The notes under the pieces are model-generated. The model made no database searches. It had not been told where the DNA came from and saw nothing but the letters and a program-made list of their open reading frames with translations. A stretch of 64,000 nt of DNA, from positions 9,697,001 through 9,761,000 of the forward strand of contig NZ_CP122458.1 of the NCBI RefSeq assembly GCF_032598905.1. The letters are read 5' to 3'. The position numbers and the translations under genes were made by a program. How positions within the stretch are numbered: the first letter of the stretch is position 1; each line of letters begins with the position of its first letter. Positions 25,016-38,698 of the stretch are shown in pieces. The DNA comes from Streptomyces sp. 11x1 (GTDB taxonomy: Bacteria > Actinomycetota > Actinomycetes > Streptomycetales > Streptomycetaceae).

Positions 25016-26584
25016 ATGTCGAACTACTCCGACAGCAAGCGTGATCTGGACAACTACCTCACCGCCCGGGTGCCCGTCGTCGGACTGCGCACCATCGAAC
25101 AGGCCCGCGCCCTGCGCATGCTCAAGGAGGTGGCGACCCAGCCGAGACGCGCGAACCAGCAGTTCTGGATCCACACCAGAGCCACCGGACTGCGTGATCT
25201 GCGGTCGGGAGCGGCCGTCCTCGACGACCGGTCGCTGACCGGCGCCATGGACTTCGCCGCCGCCCAGTTCGCCGCCCGCCCCCACGCCACCCTCGTCCTG
25301 GTCGACCCCGGCGAGCTGGAGTCCGACACCCCCTTCACCCGTAACGTCGCCGAACTGGCCAGGATCGCCGACACCCACGCCGGATGCGTCGTCCTCATCA
25401 CGGACAACCCGATCTGGAGCGGTCTGCAACGACTCGGTATGAGCCTGCAGTTGGACCTGCCGAACGCCGACGAGATGTACGCCACCATCAGCGGCTTCCT
25501 CACCGACCACCGGGGCGTGGTCTCCATCGCCTGGACCGAGCACGACGCCCGCCGGGCCGCCGAGTTCCTCCAGGGCGTCACCGAGGGCGAGGCGGTGAAC
25601 CTCATGGCCACCCTGATCGCCAAGGGGTCCGTGGAGGCCGCCGACGTGCTGACCCTCGCCAGTTCCAAGGACCGCATCTTCAACAACCTCGCCGGACTCG
25701 AACGTCTCGCCCTCAAGGACGTCGACTACTCCGTCGGCGGCCTCACCAACCTGCGCGGCTGGCTGGAGCGCAAACACCGGCTCATCCACACCGACCTGCG
25801 CGGCACCCAGCTGCGCCCGCCGCGCGGTGTCCTGCTGGTCGGCGTCCCGGGCTGCGGGAAGTCCCTGTCGGCGAAGGCCATCGCCCAGCAGTGGCGGCTG
25901 CCGCTGTACCGGCTGGACATGGCCGGCATCCACGGCCGGTACCTGGGCGAGTCCGAAGGACGGATGCGCGAGGCGCTGGACGCCGCCGACCGGGTCGCTC
26001 CCTGCATCCTGTGGATCGACGAGATCGAGAAGGGGCTGGCCGGCAGCCACGACAGCTCCGGCGTCCAGCAGCGCATCATCGGGCAGTTCCTGTTCTGGCT
26101 CCAGGAGTCCGACTCCCGGGTCTTCGTGGTCGCCACCGCCAACGACGTGCGCAGCCTGCCGCCCGAACTGCTGCGCAAGGGACGCTTCGACGAACTGTTC
26201 TTCGTGGACCTGCCGGACGACCAGGACCGCAGGGAGATCATCGCCCTCTACTACCGGCGCTACGTCAAGGCCGAACCCCACCCGGACCAGCTCGACCGGC
26301 TCGTCGACCTCTCCGAGGGCTTCGCCGGCTCCGACATCGAGTCGGCCCTCCACGACGTGGGCGCCGAGGTCCTGCTCGGCGGCGGGGTGGAGCGGCTCGA
26401 CGCGTCGTTCGTCGAGGACACCTTCGCCAACACGGCCCCCCTCAGCCGCAGCAACCCCGAACAGATCGAGGAGATCCGCGCCTGGGGCCGGGAACGCGCG
26501 GTACCCGCAGGACGGTCCGGCCCGGCCACCACCACCCCCGGAGCGGGCACCGCGCGCAGGGTGGTCGTCCTCGGCGACACCTGA
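25016..26584 (+). CDS. Ycf46-like AAA+ ATPase
   Basis: A 522-residue ATPase. The N-terminal 220 residues form the Ycf46-type non-ATPase domain (LTARVPVVGLRTIEQARALR, then a Rossmann-like LVLVDPGELE). The AAA+ module has Walker A GVPGCGKS at 276-283, Walker B ILWIDEIEKG with D335/E336, sensor VVATANDVRSLPPELLRKGRFDE, and a C-terminal lid (YRRYVKAE, FAGSDIESAL). The pattern LYRLDM, GRYLGESEGRMR and FLFWLQE is specific to the Ycf46/SpoVK-like group known from cyanobacteria and plastids; its role there is poorly defined. It would act as a hexameric remodelling ATPase. It is the likely motor of this operon and lies 1 bp before the next gene. Confidence 0.85.
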   Translation: MSNYSDSKRDLDNYLTARVPVVGLRTIEQARALRMLKEVATQPRRANQQFWIHTRATGLRDLRSGAAVLDDRSLTGAMDFAAAQFAARPHATLVLVDPGELESDTPFTRNVAELARIADTHAGCVVLITDNPIWSGLQRLGMSLQLDLPNADEMYATISGFLTDHRGVVSIAWTEHDARRAAEFLQGVTEGEAVNLMATLIAKGSVEAADVLTLASSKDRIFNNLAGLERLALKDVDYSVGGLTNLRGWLERKHRLIHTDLRGTQLRPPRGVLLVGVPGCGKSLSAKAIAQQWRLPLYRLDMAGIHGRYLGESEGRMREALDAADRVAPCILWIDEIEKGLAGSHDSSGVQQRIIGQFLFWLQESDSRVFVVATANDVRSLPPELLRKGRFDELFFVDLPDDQDRREIIALYYRRYVKAEPHPDQLDRLVDLSEGFAGSDIESALHDVGAEVLLGGGVERLDASFVEDTFANTAPLSRSNPEQIEEIRAWGRERAVPAGRSGPATTTPGAGTARRVVVLGDT

Positions 26585-26585
26585 T

Positions 26586-27173
26586 ATGGGGGAGGCGTGG
26601 GTGGCCCTGGCGGTCGCCACGGTCGGCGTCGTCGGCACACTGGGCGCCGCCCTGCTGACGCAGAGCCGGGCGGACCGCACCAAACGACTGGAACTCCAGG
26701 CGCTGGCCCGGCAGCAGGGCGAGGAGCGCGAGCACGCCGAGCGGGTGCGCCGGGCCGAGCTGGCCGCGGCCCGGGGACGCGAACGGCACGAGCTGCGGCG
26801 TGCCTGCTGCGTCGCCCTCAACACCGCCGCCCGGCAGTACCAGACCGCCCAGGTCAACCTGTGCCACGCCCTGCGGGACGGCCCCGAGGTGGAGGACTGC
26901 GCACAGCGACTGGACGAGCGCCGCGCCGCCCACCGGGAGGCCTGCGCCGAGGCCCAGTTGATCCTGCCGACCGCCGTGCTGGTCTCCGCGGGCGCCGCGA
27001 GCAGGCAGCTCAACAGCGGGTACGGGACGCTCCGGAAGTTCCTCGCCGCCGTGCCCGTGGACGCCGGGACGCTGGACGCGTTCGACCCGGAGGTCCGCAA
27101 GGCGTGGACACTCCTGGCGGACATGCGCCAGGAGATGCGCCGCGATCTGGGCGTCGACGACACCCTTGGCTGA
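26586..27173 (+). CDS. Membrane-anchored coiled-coil protein
   Basis: A 195-residue protein with an N-terminal membrane helix (WVALAVATVGVVGTLGAALL, about residues 5-24), then a highly charged coiled coil (residues 30-75) and a helical domain. Such N-anchored coiled-coil proteins are common in Streptomyces and carry no known enzymatic motif. ATG 26586 lies directly after the AAA stop, so it belongs to that operon. The gene ends 6 bp from the convergent CHAT gene with no room for a terminator. Confidence 0.75.
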   Translation: MGEAWVALAVATVGVVGTLGAALLTQSRADRTKRLELQALARQQGEEREHAERVRRAELAAARGRERHELRRACCVALNTAARQYQTAQVNLCHALRDGPEVEDCAQRLDERRAAHREACAEAQLILPTAVLVSAGAASRQLNSGYGTLRKFLAAVPVDAGTLDAFDPEVRKAWTLLADMRQEMRRDLGVDDTLG

Positions 27174-27179
27174 CGTCCC

Positions 27180-32300
<5,121 letters not shown>

Positions 32301-32397
32301 CCCGGATTCCCCGGAGTGATCATCGATTCCCTGATTTCCGGTGTACACGAAATCCCCCTGCCCGCTTCGGGGAATGCTCCCCGTACCGGCTCTCGAA

Positions 32398-32426
32398 TTG
32401 CCAATCGGATCGTAGCTCACTAGCGT
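32398..32426 (+). promoter_or_regulatory. Sigma-70-type promoter for toxin-binding/RES pair
   Basis: TTGCCA (32398-32403) and TAGCGT (32421-32426) are spaced by 17 nt, 40 nt before ATG 32466. The AGGAGGGG ribosome site follows at 32453. The region up to 32300 also has to hold the divergent CHAT promoter, so the two units may share regulation. Confidence 0.4.
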
Positions 32427-32465
32427 ACGGCCGCATCCGGATTCCGGATTCCAGGAGGGGAACGA

Positions 32466-33164
32466 ATGGACGAGTACGAGCAGCAACTGATCGCCGCGCT
32501 CGTGTCGGAACCGCAGTCGATCCGGGAAAAACTCGCCCCGGAGGACCGGGAACAACTCGACGTCCTGCTGGACCTCGTCGCCGAGGGCGGGAGCGAGGAA
32601 CGGCTGCGGGGGATCAGCCGCGCCGTCGCCGCCCATCTGCGCGCGGCCCTGCCGGGCGACGAGGGGCGGGCGGTGAGCCGGCGCTACACCTCCTCGTCGC
32701 TCGTCCGGCGGCCGCCGCACGACGTGCTCCTGGACCGCTTCGCACCGGGCGGGACGGACCTGCCCGGCAGGGGCCCCGAGGGGGCCCGGGGGTCCCGTGG
32801 CGCACCGCCGGGCGCCGTGCGGTGGGCTTCGGCGCGCGAGCGGCTGCTGGCCGAACCCGCCCTGACGGAGACGGACCTGACGGAACTCTTCGGCGTCGCG
32901 GCCGACCAGCCCGGACTGATCAGGCTCCGCGCGGCCGCGGGGCCCGAGCAACTGCCCGCGTTCCAGTTCGACGGCGAGGGCCGCCCCCGGCCCCTGGTGC
33001 TCGCCATCAACGCGATGCTCGGCGCGGCGGCCGACCCGTGGGGGGTGGCCGACTGGTGGCTGGGGCCCAATCCGTGGCTGGACGCCGTGCCGGCGACCCT
33101 GCTCGGCACGGGGCTGGACGATCAACTGCTCGCCGCCGCGAGCGTGGTGGGGGAGGACGACTGA
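32466..33164 (+). CDS. MbcA/ParS-like toxin-binding (antitoxin) protein
   Basis: A 232-residue protein. The N-terminus (residues 1-65) is helical and acidic, the middle is Pro/Gly/Arg-rich linker, and the last 60 residues resemble the MbcA/ParS/Xre antitoxin C-terminal domain: VLAINAMLGAAADPWGVADWW, then PNPWLDAVPATLLG and a closing helix. In known systems that domain covers the active site of a RES toxin. There is no recognisable Xre DNA-binding helix-turn-helix at the N-terminus, so the arrangement is atypical. ATG 32466 has a near-perfect AGGAGGGG. The RES gene begins 1 bp after its stop. Confidence 0.68.
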   Translation: MDEYEQQLIAALVSEPQSIREKLAPEDREQLDVLLDLVAEGGSEERLRGISRAVAAHLRAALPGDEGRAVSRRYTSSSLVRRPPHDVLLDRFAPGGTDLPGRGPEGARGSRGAPPGAVRWASARERLLAEPALTETDLTELFGVAADQPGLIRLRAAAGPEQLPAFQFDGEGRPRPLVLAINAMLGAAADPWGVADWWLGPNPWLDAVPATLLGTGLDDQLLAAASVVGEDD

Positions 33165-33165
33165 C

Positions 33166-33849
33166 ATGGCTCGTGGAGCGAAACTGCCCGAGAAGGGCAC
33201 GGCGAACGCCAGGAAGGCGGTCCGCCGGGCGGGGGAGGTCTTCTACCGGGTGCACTCACGGCGGCGCCGGGCGCACCACTTCAACCCGGAGCCGCAGGAC
33301 CACCACTTCGGCGGCGGTCGCTTCGACAGCACTCCGAACGATTCCTACGCGTACCTCTACGCGGCCCCCAAACCCGAGACCGCGATCATCGAGAGGTTCG
33401 TGCGCACCCTGCGCTTCGACGGCCAGGGCAACTCCCGCGTCCTGCCGCGGAAGGAACTGGACGGCAGACTCCTGTCCCAGGTGCGGCTCACCCGGGACGT
33501 CGAACTGGTCTCCCTGAGCAGCATCGTCCACCTCAACGCCGTGCAGCAGAGCGACTGGTGGCTGGTGGAGTCCGACCCCACGGAGTACGCGTTCACCCGG
33601 CGCTGGGGGCACTGGCTGCGCGGCGAGGCGGACTGGGCGGACGGCTTCGTCTGGCGGTCGCGGCTGGACGGCCCCAACGAGTCCCTGGTCCTCTTCGGGT
33701 CCGCCGCCGAGAACGACCTGCTGACGGAGACCGACGAGCCGCCGAGGATCCTCGACGACGCGGACGGTCTGAACTGGCTGGCCGAGACCCTGGAGGACTA
33801 CCGCGTCGAGATCGGGACGGTCGACCCCGCGCCGGGCATCGGCTCCTGA
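33166..33849 (+). CDS. RES-domain protein (NAD-targeting toxin type)
   Basis: A 227-residue protein with a RES domain. The conserved residues are Arg28 in FYRVHS, the GGGRFD loop (Arg52), Tyr65 in YLYAAPKPE, Glu71/Glu76 (ETAIIE) and Ser165 in FVWRSRL. RES toxins such as MbcT and those of Xre-RES modules degrade NAD+ and have an ADP-ribosyltransferase-like fold. The domain is somewhat longer than in simple toxins and there is a 35-residue C-terminal extension. It follows the toxin-binding gene by 1 bp, as in Xre-RES pairs, and a macro-domain gene faces it across a terminator. That it destroys NAD+ is family knowledge, not shown here. Confidence 0.82.
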   Translation: MARGAKLPEKGTANARKAVRRAGEVFYRVHSRRRRAHHFNPEPQDHHFGGGRFDSTPNDSYAYLYAAPKPETAIIERFVRTLRFDGQGNSRVLPRKELDGRLLSQVRLTRDVELVSLSSIVHLNAVQQSDWWLVESDPTEYAFTRRWGHWLRGEADWADGFVWRSRLDGPNESLVLFGSAAENDLLTETDEPPRILDDADGLNWLAETLEDYRVEIGTVDPAPGIGS

Positions 33850-34051
33850 CACCGCCCGCCCCCACCCCGCCCCCGCCCGTCCCTCCCGGGCACTTTCCGG
33901 GCGGGAACCGGTAGCTTTCCGGATTTCCTCGGGGGATCGGTAAAAAGAGGTTCCGGCGTCCCTGGCGTCCGTGCATACTTCTGATCGGAAGGCCGCAGTG
34001 AGAACACGGGGAAATGGCGGGGGAAAGTCGGGGGAATGCGGCAGGAGCAGG

Positions 34052-34096
34052 GCACGGTATTCGAGATTCCCGGGCGAGAGAATTCGAATACCGTGC
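34052..34096. terminator. Bidirectional hairpin between RES and macro-domain genes
   Basis: A 13-bp perfect stem (GCACGGTATTCGA, 34052-34064, and its complement at 34084-34096) with a 19-nt loop lies in the 278-bp gap between the convergent genes. The rest of the gap shows no gene. The stem is well placed to end transcription from both sides. Confidence 0.7.
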
Positions 34097-34127
34097 TCTC
34101 TCGCGTCGGACGAAACGCACGTCGGAT

Positions 34128-35315
34128 TCAGGGCCGCCTGTCGCTCAGCACGTCGAACACCGCACGGGCACTGACCGGATTGCGTGTCACCAGATGCACC
34201 GACCAGTCGGGATCGGCCCCCAGCACCTGCTCCAGCGTTCCGACGACCGTCTCGGCGCTGGTCCGCGCGTCGAGACCGCCCCGGCCCGCCCCGAGCAGGG
34301 GCAGGGCGATGGACCGCAGCGGGACACGGCCCGCACGGCGTTCCGCCGCCGCCAGTTGGAACACGCGCCGGACGGCGGCCGCGACGGCATCGGGCGCGGT
34401 CTCGTACCCGTCGCCCGTCGCCGAGGGCGTGGCGACCGCCGCGTGGAGAATTCGCCGCACCCCCTGCGCCGACAGGGCTCCCGGCGAGGTGACGGCCACC
34501 GTGCCCGCCGCCACCGGCAGACCGGGCACCCCGAACTTGCGCATCCAGGCGGCGAGTTGGCGTGCTATCACGTCGTCCGTGATACGGCCGACGGAGTCCT
34601 TGGTGGCACCGGCCCGTCGCAGACTGCCGGAGACCGTGCGGCGGAACGTCTTGGACATCTCGAAGTAGATGTTCTCCGAGGAGACCAGGACGTCCACGCC
34701 GGTGACGAGTTCGATGGGCGCCACATGCACGGTGACCAGGACGTCCCCGTGGGAGAAGGCGGTCCGCACCACGTGGCGTCCCGCCCGGACGGGAAGGACG
34801 GCATCCGACGGCGGTGCCGCGCCGACACCCTCGGAGGGACCCGCCCGGGTCCCCGGCACGGCCGCGGCGTCGCGGCCCTCGCCGTTCAGGAGCGCACGCG
34901 CGACCTGTTGGAGCATCAGCTTCTCCTGATGCTTGCGGAACCGCTCCGCCCCGACCCGGTAGACATGGGCCGCCCGCTCCCGGCGTTCCTTGCCCGACAG
35001 GTCGCGGGTGCCGGAGGCGAAACCGAACGAGTGGAGGGCCGCGTCGCGCAGCAGCGCCCCGTCGAGGCCCAGGACCACGGTGTGCAGCAGACGCTCGACG
35101 GCCTCCGGTTCCACACGGATTCCCGGTGCGGACGTCTCCGCTGTCTCCGCTGTCTCCGCACCGGGCGTCCGGCCCGCGACGCAGGCGTGCAGCATCTCCA
35201 ACTCCGCCTCGTGCAGCCGCAGCAGCCCCAGCGCGCGGACCCGGCCCAGTTCGTCCACCAGCCTGTGCAACACCGTCGGGACACCGGGGGCGGCCCGCTC
35301 CTGCTCATCGGTCAC
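34128..35315 (-). CDS. Macro-domain protein (ADP-ribose binding)
   Basis: A 395-residue protein. The N-terminal 170 residues are helical and unassigned, with a short Glu-Thr-Ala repeat near residue 55. The C-terminal part is a macro domain: VHVAPIELVTGVDVLVSSEN (first strands and NAN-like loop), then AAGTVAVTSPGAL, IALPLLGAGRGGLD and VHLVTRNP. Macro domains bind or hydrolyse ADP-ribose and its derivatives, which in this setting would be products of the RES enzyme or marks set by it. GTG 35315 is the chosen start; no clear ribosome site is present. An ATG at 35308 is out of frame. Confidence 0.8.
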   Translation of the reverse strand: MTDEQERAAPGVPTVLHRLVDELGRVRALGLLRLHEAELEMLHACVAGRTPGAETAETAETSAPGIRVEPEAVERLLHTVVLGLDGALLRDAALHSFGFASGTRDLSGKERRERAAHVYRVGAERFRKHQEKLMLQQVARALLNGEGRDAAAVPGTRAGPSEGVGAAPPSDAVLPVRAGRHVVRTAFSHGDVLVTVHVAPIELVTGVDVLVSSENIYFEMSKTFRRTVSGSLRRAGATKDSVGRITDDVIARQLAAWMRKFGVPGLPVAAGTVAVTSPGALSAQGVRRILHAAVATPSATGDGYETAPDAVAAAVRRVFQLAAAERRAGRVPLRSIALPLLGAGRGGLDARTSAETVVGTLEQVLGADPDWSVHLVTRNPVSARAVFDVLSDRRP

Positions 35316-35456
35316 CGCTCAAGGATGAGCAGGGCGTCCGCACCGGGCAAGCGGTTTGGGACGATCCGGAGAAAACGGTCCGTGGGCCGGGCCCGCTACG
35401 TGCCCGACGGCGCCATCGGGCGCCAGGAGGCCTCTTCGGTCCCGGTTCGGTCCGGT

Positions 35457-36590
35457 TCAGTGGCGTGGTGACCGGCGCACCGTCAGGACGGCCACGTCGT
35501 CGTGCCGGCCGCCGCCGCCCGCGTACGCGCGGGCGTCCTCGTACAGGGCCCGGGGCAGCTCGGTGGGGGAGAGGTCGAGATGCTCGGCGAGACGTTCGTC
35601 GACCGGGTAGAACGTGCCGTCGGCGGCCCGGGTCTCGGTGAGGCCGTCGGTGCTCAGCAGCAGCGTCGCGCCCTCCGGAAACGCGAACCAGCCCACGATC
35701 GTGGGTTCCAGGGCCAGTTCGGCGAGGCCGAGCGGGACCCCGGAGTCCAGCGCGGCCGTGGTGACCGTTCCCTCGTGCAGCACGTGCGGCGGGACATGCC
35801 CGCAGTTGACGGCCTGCACCTCGTCGCCGTGCGCGTCGATGCCGATCACGAGGGCGGTGACGAAGCGCTCGTCGTCACCGGTGTGCTCGGCGTAGGAGTT
35901 GTGCCGCACGACCGCCGCGTCCAGGGCGTCGACGAGGGCGGTGAGAGTGGGCTCGCGATGGGCGGCCTCACGGAAGGTGCCGATCACGGCGAACGCGGCG
36001 CCCACGGCGGCCAGTCCCTTGCCCTGGACGTCTCCGATCAGCACCCGGGTCCCCCAGGGCGAGTCGACGACGTCGTAGATGTCCCCGCCGACCAGCCGGT
36101 CCTCCTGGAGGGGCTCGTAGACGCCGTTGACCAGCACGTCGCCGGTGAGCAGCGGGAGAGGGTGCAGGATGTGCCGCTGCATGGCCGCGGCCGTGGAGCG
36201 CAGCCGGAACATCTCGTGCTCGCGCCGGATCCGCCGGTGGCAGGCGTACACCGACGCCACGCCCAGGGCGAGGGTGAGCAGCACGAGGAGGAGCCGGTCG
36301 AGCCAGCGGTCGGCGTCGACGTTGCGCACCACCGCCGTGGTGGTGACCACGAGCGTGGTCCACGCGGCGACGAACGCCGTCTGGCGGACCGTGCACAGCG
36401 CGGAGGCCGTGCCCGGCAGGAACACCAGCAGGCCGAGCAGCCACACCTCGGACCCGGACAGCACCCCGAGCGCCTCCACCACGGCGGTGACCGCCAGCAC
36501 GCCGAGGATCAGTTCGGCGTTGCGCGGCGGCTCGATGGCCTCGAAGGCGTCGACGGCCTCGACAGGTCTCTTCCGGCGGATTCCGGCCAT
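35457..36590 (-). CDS. Membrane PP2C/SpoIIE-type protein phosphatase
   Basis: A 377-residue protein. Residues 30-130 hold about four membrane helices, then a linker helix (EHEMFRLRSTAAAMQRHIL) and a SpoIIE-like PP2C domain with metal-site residues in LVGGDIYDVV, IGDVQGKG, LSTDGLTE and RHDDVAVLTV. Such enzymes dephosphorylate anti-sigma antagonists of SigB-type regulation. ATG 36590 has GGGAG 5 nt upstream. It lies 35 bp downstream of the dehydrogenase gene on the same strand, with which it may be cotranscribed. Confidence 0.9.
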   Translation of the reverse strand: MAGIRRKRPVEAVDAFEAIEPPRNAELILGVLAVTAVVEALGVLSGSEVWLLGLLVFLPGTASALCTVRQTAFVAAWTTLVVTTTAVVRNVDADRWLDRLLLVLLTLALGVASVYACHRRIRREHEMFRLRSTAAAMQRHILHPLPLLTGDVLVNGVYEPLQEDRLVGGDIYDVVDSPWGTRVLIGDVQGKGLAAVGAAFAVIGTFREAAHREPTLTALVDALDAAVVRHNSYAEHTGDDERFVTALVIGIDAHGDEVQAVNCGHVPPHVLHEGTVTTAALDSGVPLGLAELALEPTIVGWFAFPEGATLLLSTDGLTETRAADGTFYPVDERLAEHLDLSPTELPRALYEDARAYAGGGGRHDDVAVLTVRRSPRH

Positions 36591-36625
36591 GCCAACTCCC
36601 GGGCAGATCGTGATCTCCCCGTACG

Positions 36626-37693
36626 TTAAGCCGGGTCCTCCCACGGGCGGGAACCGCCCCGCCGGAGCGGCCGGAGCCGGGGGTCGACATGGACCTTCGG
36701 CCCGGCTCCGGCCCCGGCCGGCCGCTCACCGGCAAGCACCGGGCCGACGTCGTCGAGGGTCACCGTGGCGGCGACGAGCGGCCGGGGGTCGATCACGCCG
36801 GTGGCGTACGCGCGGATGGCCGCGTCGAGTCCGGGAGAGGCGGACAGGACACCGACGGCCGTGACGTCCTTGAGGACGAGCGCTCGGGTGTCGATCCGGC
36901 TGGGCACGGCGGCCAGCCCGATGTAGACCACGCGGCCGCCCGGCTCCACCAACTCCACTGCGCGGTGCGGCAGTCGGGCCGCGTTCGTGGCGTCGACGAC
37001 GGAGTCGAAGGGGAGGTCCGGGAGGGAGTCCTCGGTCCAGGTGTGCTCGAATCCCAGACTGCGGGCAAAGGCGAGGGAGGCGGCGTTCTCGCCCATGAGG
37101 TGGACCTCCGCACCCGCGGCCCGGAGGAACAGCGCGACCAGCAGCCCGATCGTCCCCGGGCCCAGGACCAGGGCCCGGTCCCCCGGCCGGGTCGCGGCCG
37201 CCTCCGCCGCGCGCAGCGCGTTGCCGCCCGGCTCCACCAGCGCGCCGAGCACCGCGTCCACCGAGTCCGGCAGGCCGTGCAGGGACGTGGCCGGTACGGT
37301 GAGCCGCTCCGCCAGAGCCCCCGCCAGACCCCCGCGGATGCCGACCTCCAGGCGCCGCTCACAGACGTGCTGGTCGCCCCGGAGACAGCGGCGGCAGCCG
37401 CCGCAGCCCAGCATCGTGTCGCCCATGACGCGCCGGCCGACCCAGCCCGGGTCGACACCGTCCCCGCCCGCCGACACCCGCCCGGCCCACTCGTGGCCGA
37501 TGCGCATCGGATAGGCCGCGTGCCCCTGGTGGAGGTAGGCCATCGTGCCGGTGAAGAACTCCATGTCGGTACCGCACACCCCGACCCGCTCCACGTCGAC
37601 GACGACCTCCCCGGGCCCGGCCACCGGCGCCGGGAGCTCCTGGACCTCGTACGAGCCGGGGGCGGTGAGGACGAACGCGCGCATGAGGTCCAC
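36626..37693 (-). CDS. Zinc-binding alcohol/polyol dehydrogenase (MDR family)
   Basis: A 355-residue medium-chain dehydrogenase. The catalytic zinc motif is RVGVCGTDMEF with GHEWAGRV. The structural zinc has four Cys in GCGGCRRCLRGDQHVC. The Rossmann loop is VLGPGTIGLLVALFLRAAG, and the tail is PKVHVDPR. GTG 37693 was preferred to ATG 37684 because GGAGAAAG lies 4 nt before it. The neighbouring IclR regulator and IlvD/Edd dehydratase suggest oxidation of a sugar or polyol feeding a non-phosphorylative acid pathway. Confidence 0.9.
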   Translation of the reverse strand: MDLMRAFVLTAPGSYEVQELPAPVAGPGEVVVDVERVGVCGTDMEFFTGTMAYLHQGHAAYPMRIGHEWAGRVSAGGDGVDPGWVGRRVMGDTMLGCGGCRRCLRGDQHVCERRLEVGIRGGLAGALAERLTVPATSLHGLPDSVDAVLGALVEPGGNALRAAEAAATRPGDRALVLGPGTIGLLVALFLRAAGAEVHLMGENAASLAFARSLGFEHTWTEDSLPDLPFDSVVDATNAARLPHRAVELVEPGGRVVYIGLAAVPSRIDTRALVLKDVTAVGVLSASPGLDAAIRAYATGVIDPRPLVAATVTLDDVGPVLAGERPAGAGAGPKVHVDPRLRPLRRGGSRPWEDPA

Positions 37694-37824
37694 GGGTCTT
37701 TCTCCAGGGCTGGTGGGATGCCGTGCGCCCGGGGCCGGGCGGGGGACGGGGTCTTCTACGGCGGGCCGGGCTTCGGTGAGGTCTCTGCGGGGTGCGGGGC
37801 GAGGGGTCGCATCGGCGCGGGGCC

Positions 37825-38649
37825 TCATCGATACGGCTCGCCCAGGGGCCCGAGCAGCGCGCGGATCTCGTCGAGCGCGCCGATCAGGGCCGCCAGGGGC
37901 GTCCGGTACGTGAGCGCGCTGACGCTCACGGCCCCGGACGGGACGGTCGGCGAGGTCAGGAACACCGGCAGCGCCACGCAGTTGACCCCGGTCTCGGTCT
38001 CCTGGTCGTCGACGCCGTGGCCCCGGGCGCGGGTGGCCGCCAGCTCCCGGTGCAGCGCGGCGGCCGTGCACAGCGTCCGGGGTGTACGACGCTCCAGGGA
38101 CGAGCCGGCGATCCACGCGTCCACCTCCGTCGGGGTGCCCAACCGCCCGGCGAGCAGCAGCTTCCCGACGGCGGTGGTGTGGGCCGGGTTGCGCCCGCCG
38201 ACCGTCGACGTCAACCGGACGGCGCCGTCGGGCGGGTCGACCTTGGCCCGGTACACGACCTCCCGGCCGTCGAGCACCGCGTAGTGCGCGGTCTCCCCGA
38301 AACGGTGGGCCAGAGCTTCCAGCACCGGGCGGACGCGGACGTGCTCCGGCCGCGCCTCGTGGTGCGCGAAGGCCATGCGCAGGAACTCGTCGCCGAGCCC
38401 GTAACGCCCCCGCGCGTCCTGGTCGGCGAGCCCGGCCCGGCGCAGCGCGACCAGCGCCCGGTGCACCGTCGGCTTGGGGCTGCCGACCACCCGGGTCAGC
38501 TCCTCCAGACCCACCCCGCCCGGATACCTGGCCAGCTCCTTCAGGACCGCCAACACCCGGTCCGCCCCCACGAGACGGCCGCCCCCGGCACCCGTCGGGC
38601 CACCCTCCGCGGGGTCTGTCGCGCTCCCGTACGCCTGCGTATGCTTCAT
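37825..38649 (-). CDS. IclR family transcriptional regulator
   Basis: A 274-residue regulator with an N-terminal winged HTH (VGLEELTRVVGSPKPTVHR, about residues 43-61) and the IclR effector domain (HFRF-like AHRFGETAHYAV, NPAHTTAVGKLLLAG, GVDDQETETGVNCVALPVF). It is divergent from the dehydratase across only 49 bp, in which the operator must lie, and upstream of the dehydrogenase on the same strand. It probably controls both by sensing a sugar-acid intermediate. Confidence 0.92.
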   Translation of the reverse strand: MKHTQAYGSATDPAEGGPTGAGGGRLVGADRVLAVLKELARYPGGVGLEELTRVVGSPKPTVHRALVALRRAGLADQDARGRYGLGDEFLRMAFAHHEARPEHVRVRPVLEALAHRFGETAHYAVLDGREVVYRAKVDPPDGAVRLTSTVGGRNPAHTTAVGKLLLAGRLGTPTEVDAWIAGSSLERRTPRTLCTAAALHRELAATRARGHGVDDQETETGVNCVALPVFLTSPTVPSGAVSVSALTYRTPLAALIGALDEIRALLGPLGEPYR

Positions 38650-38698
38650 CGCGTTCCAGACTGTAGACCGCCGTACCGATAGTCGGAAGGAACTCCGG

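Noticed and set aside
32301..33200. N-terminal extension of the CHAT ORF to 2006 aa
   Set aside because: The extension is antisense to the toxin-binding gene, which has an excellent ribosome site; the CHAT start at 32300 is preferred.
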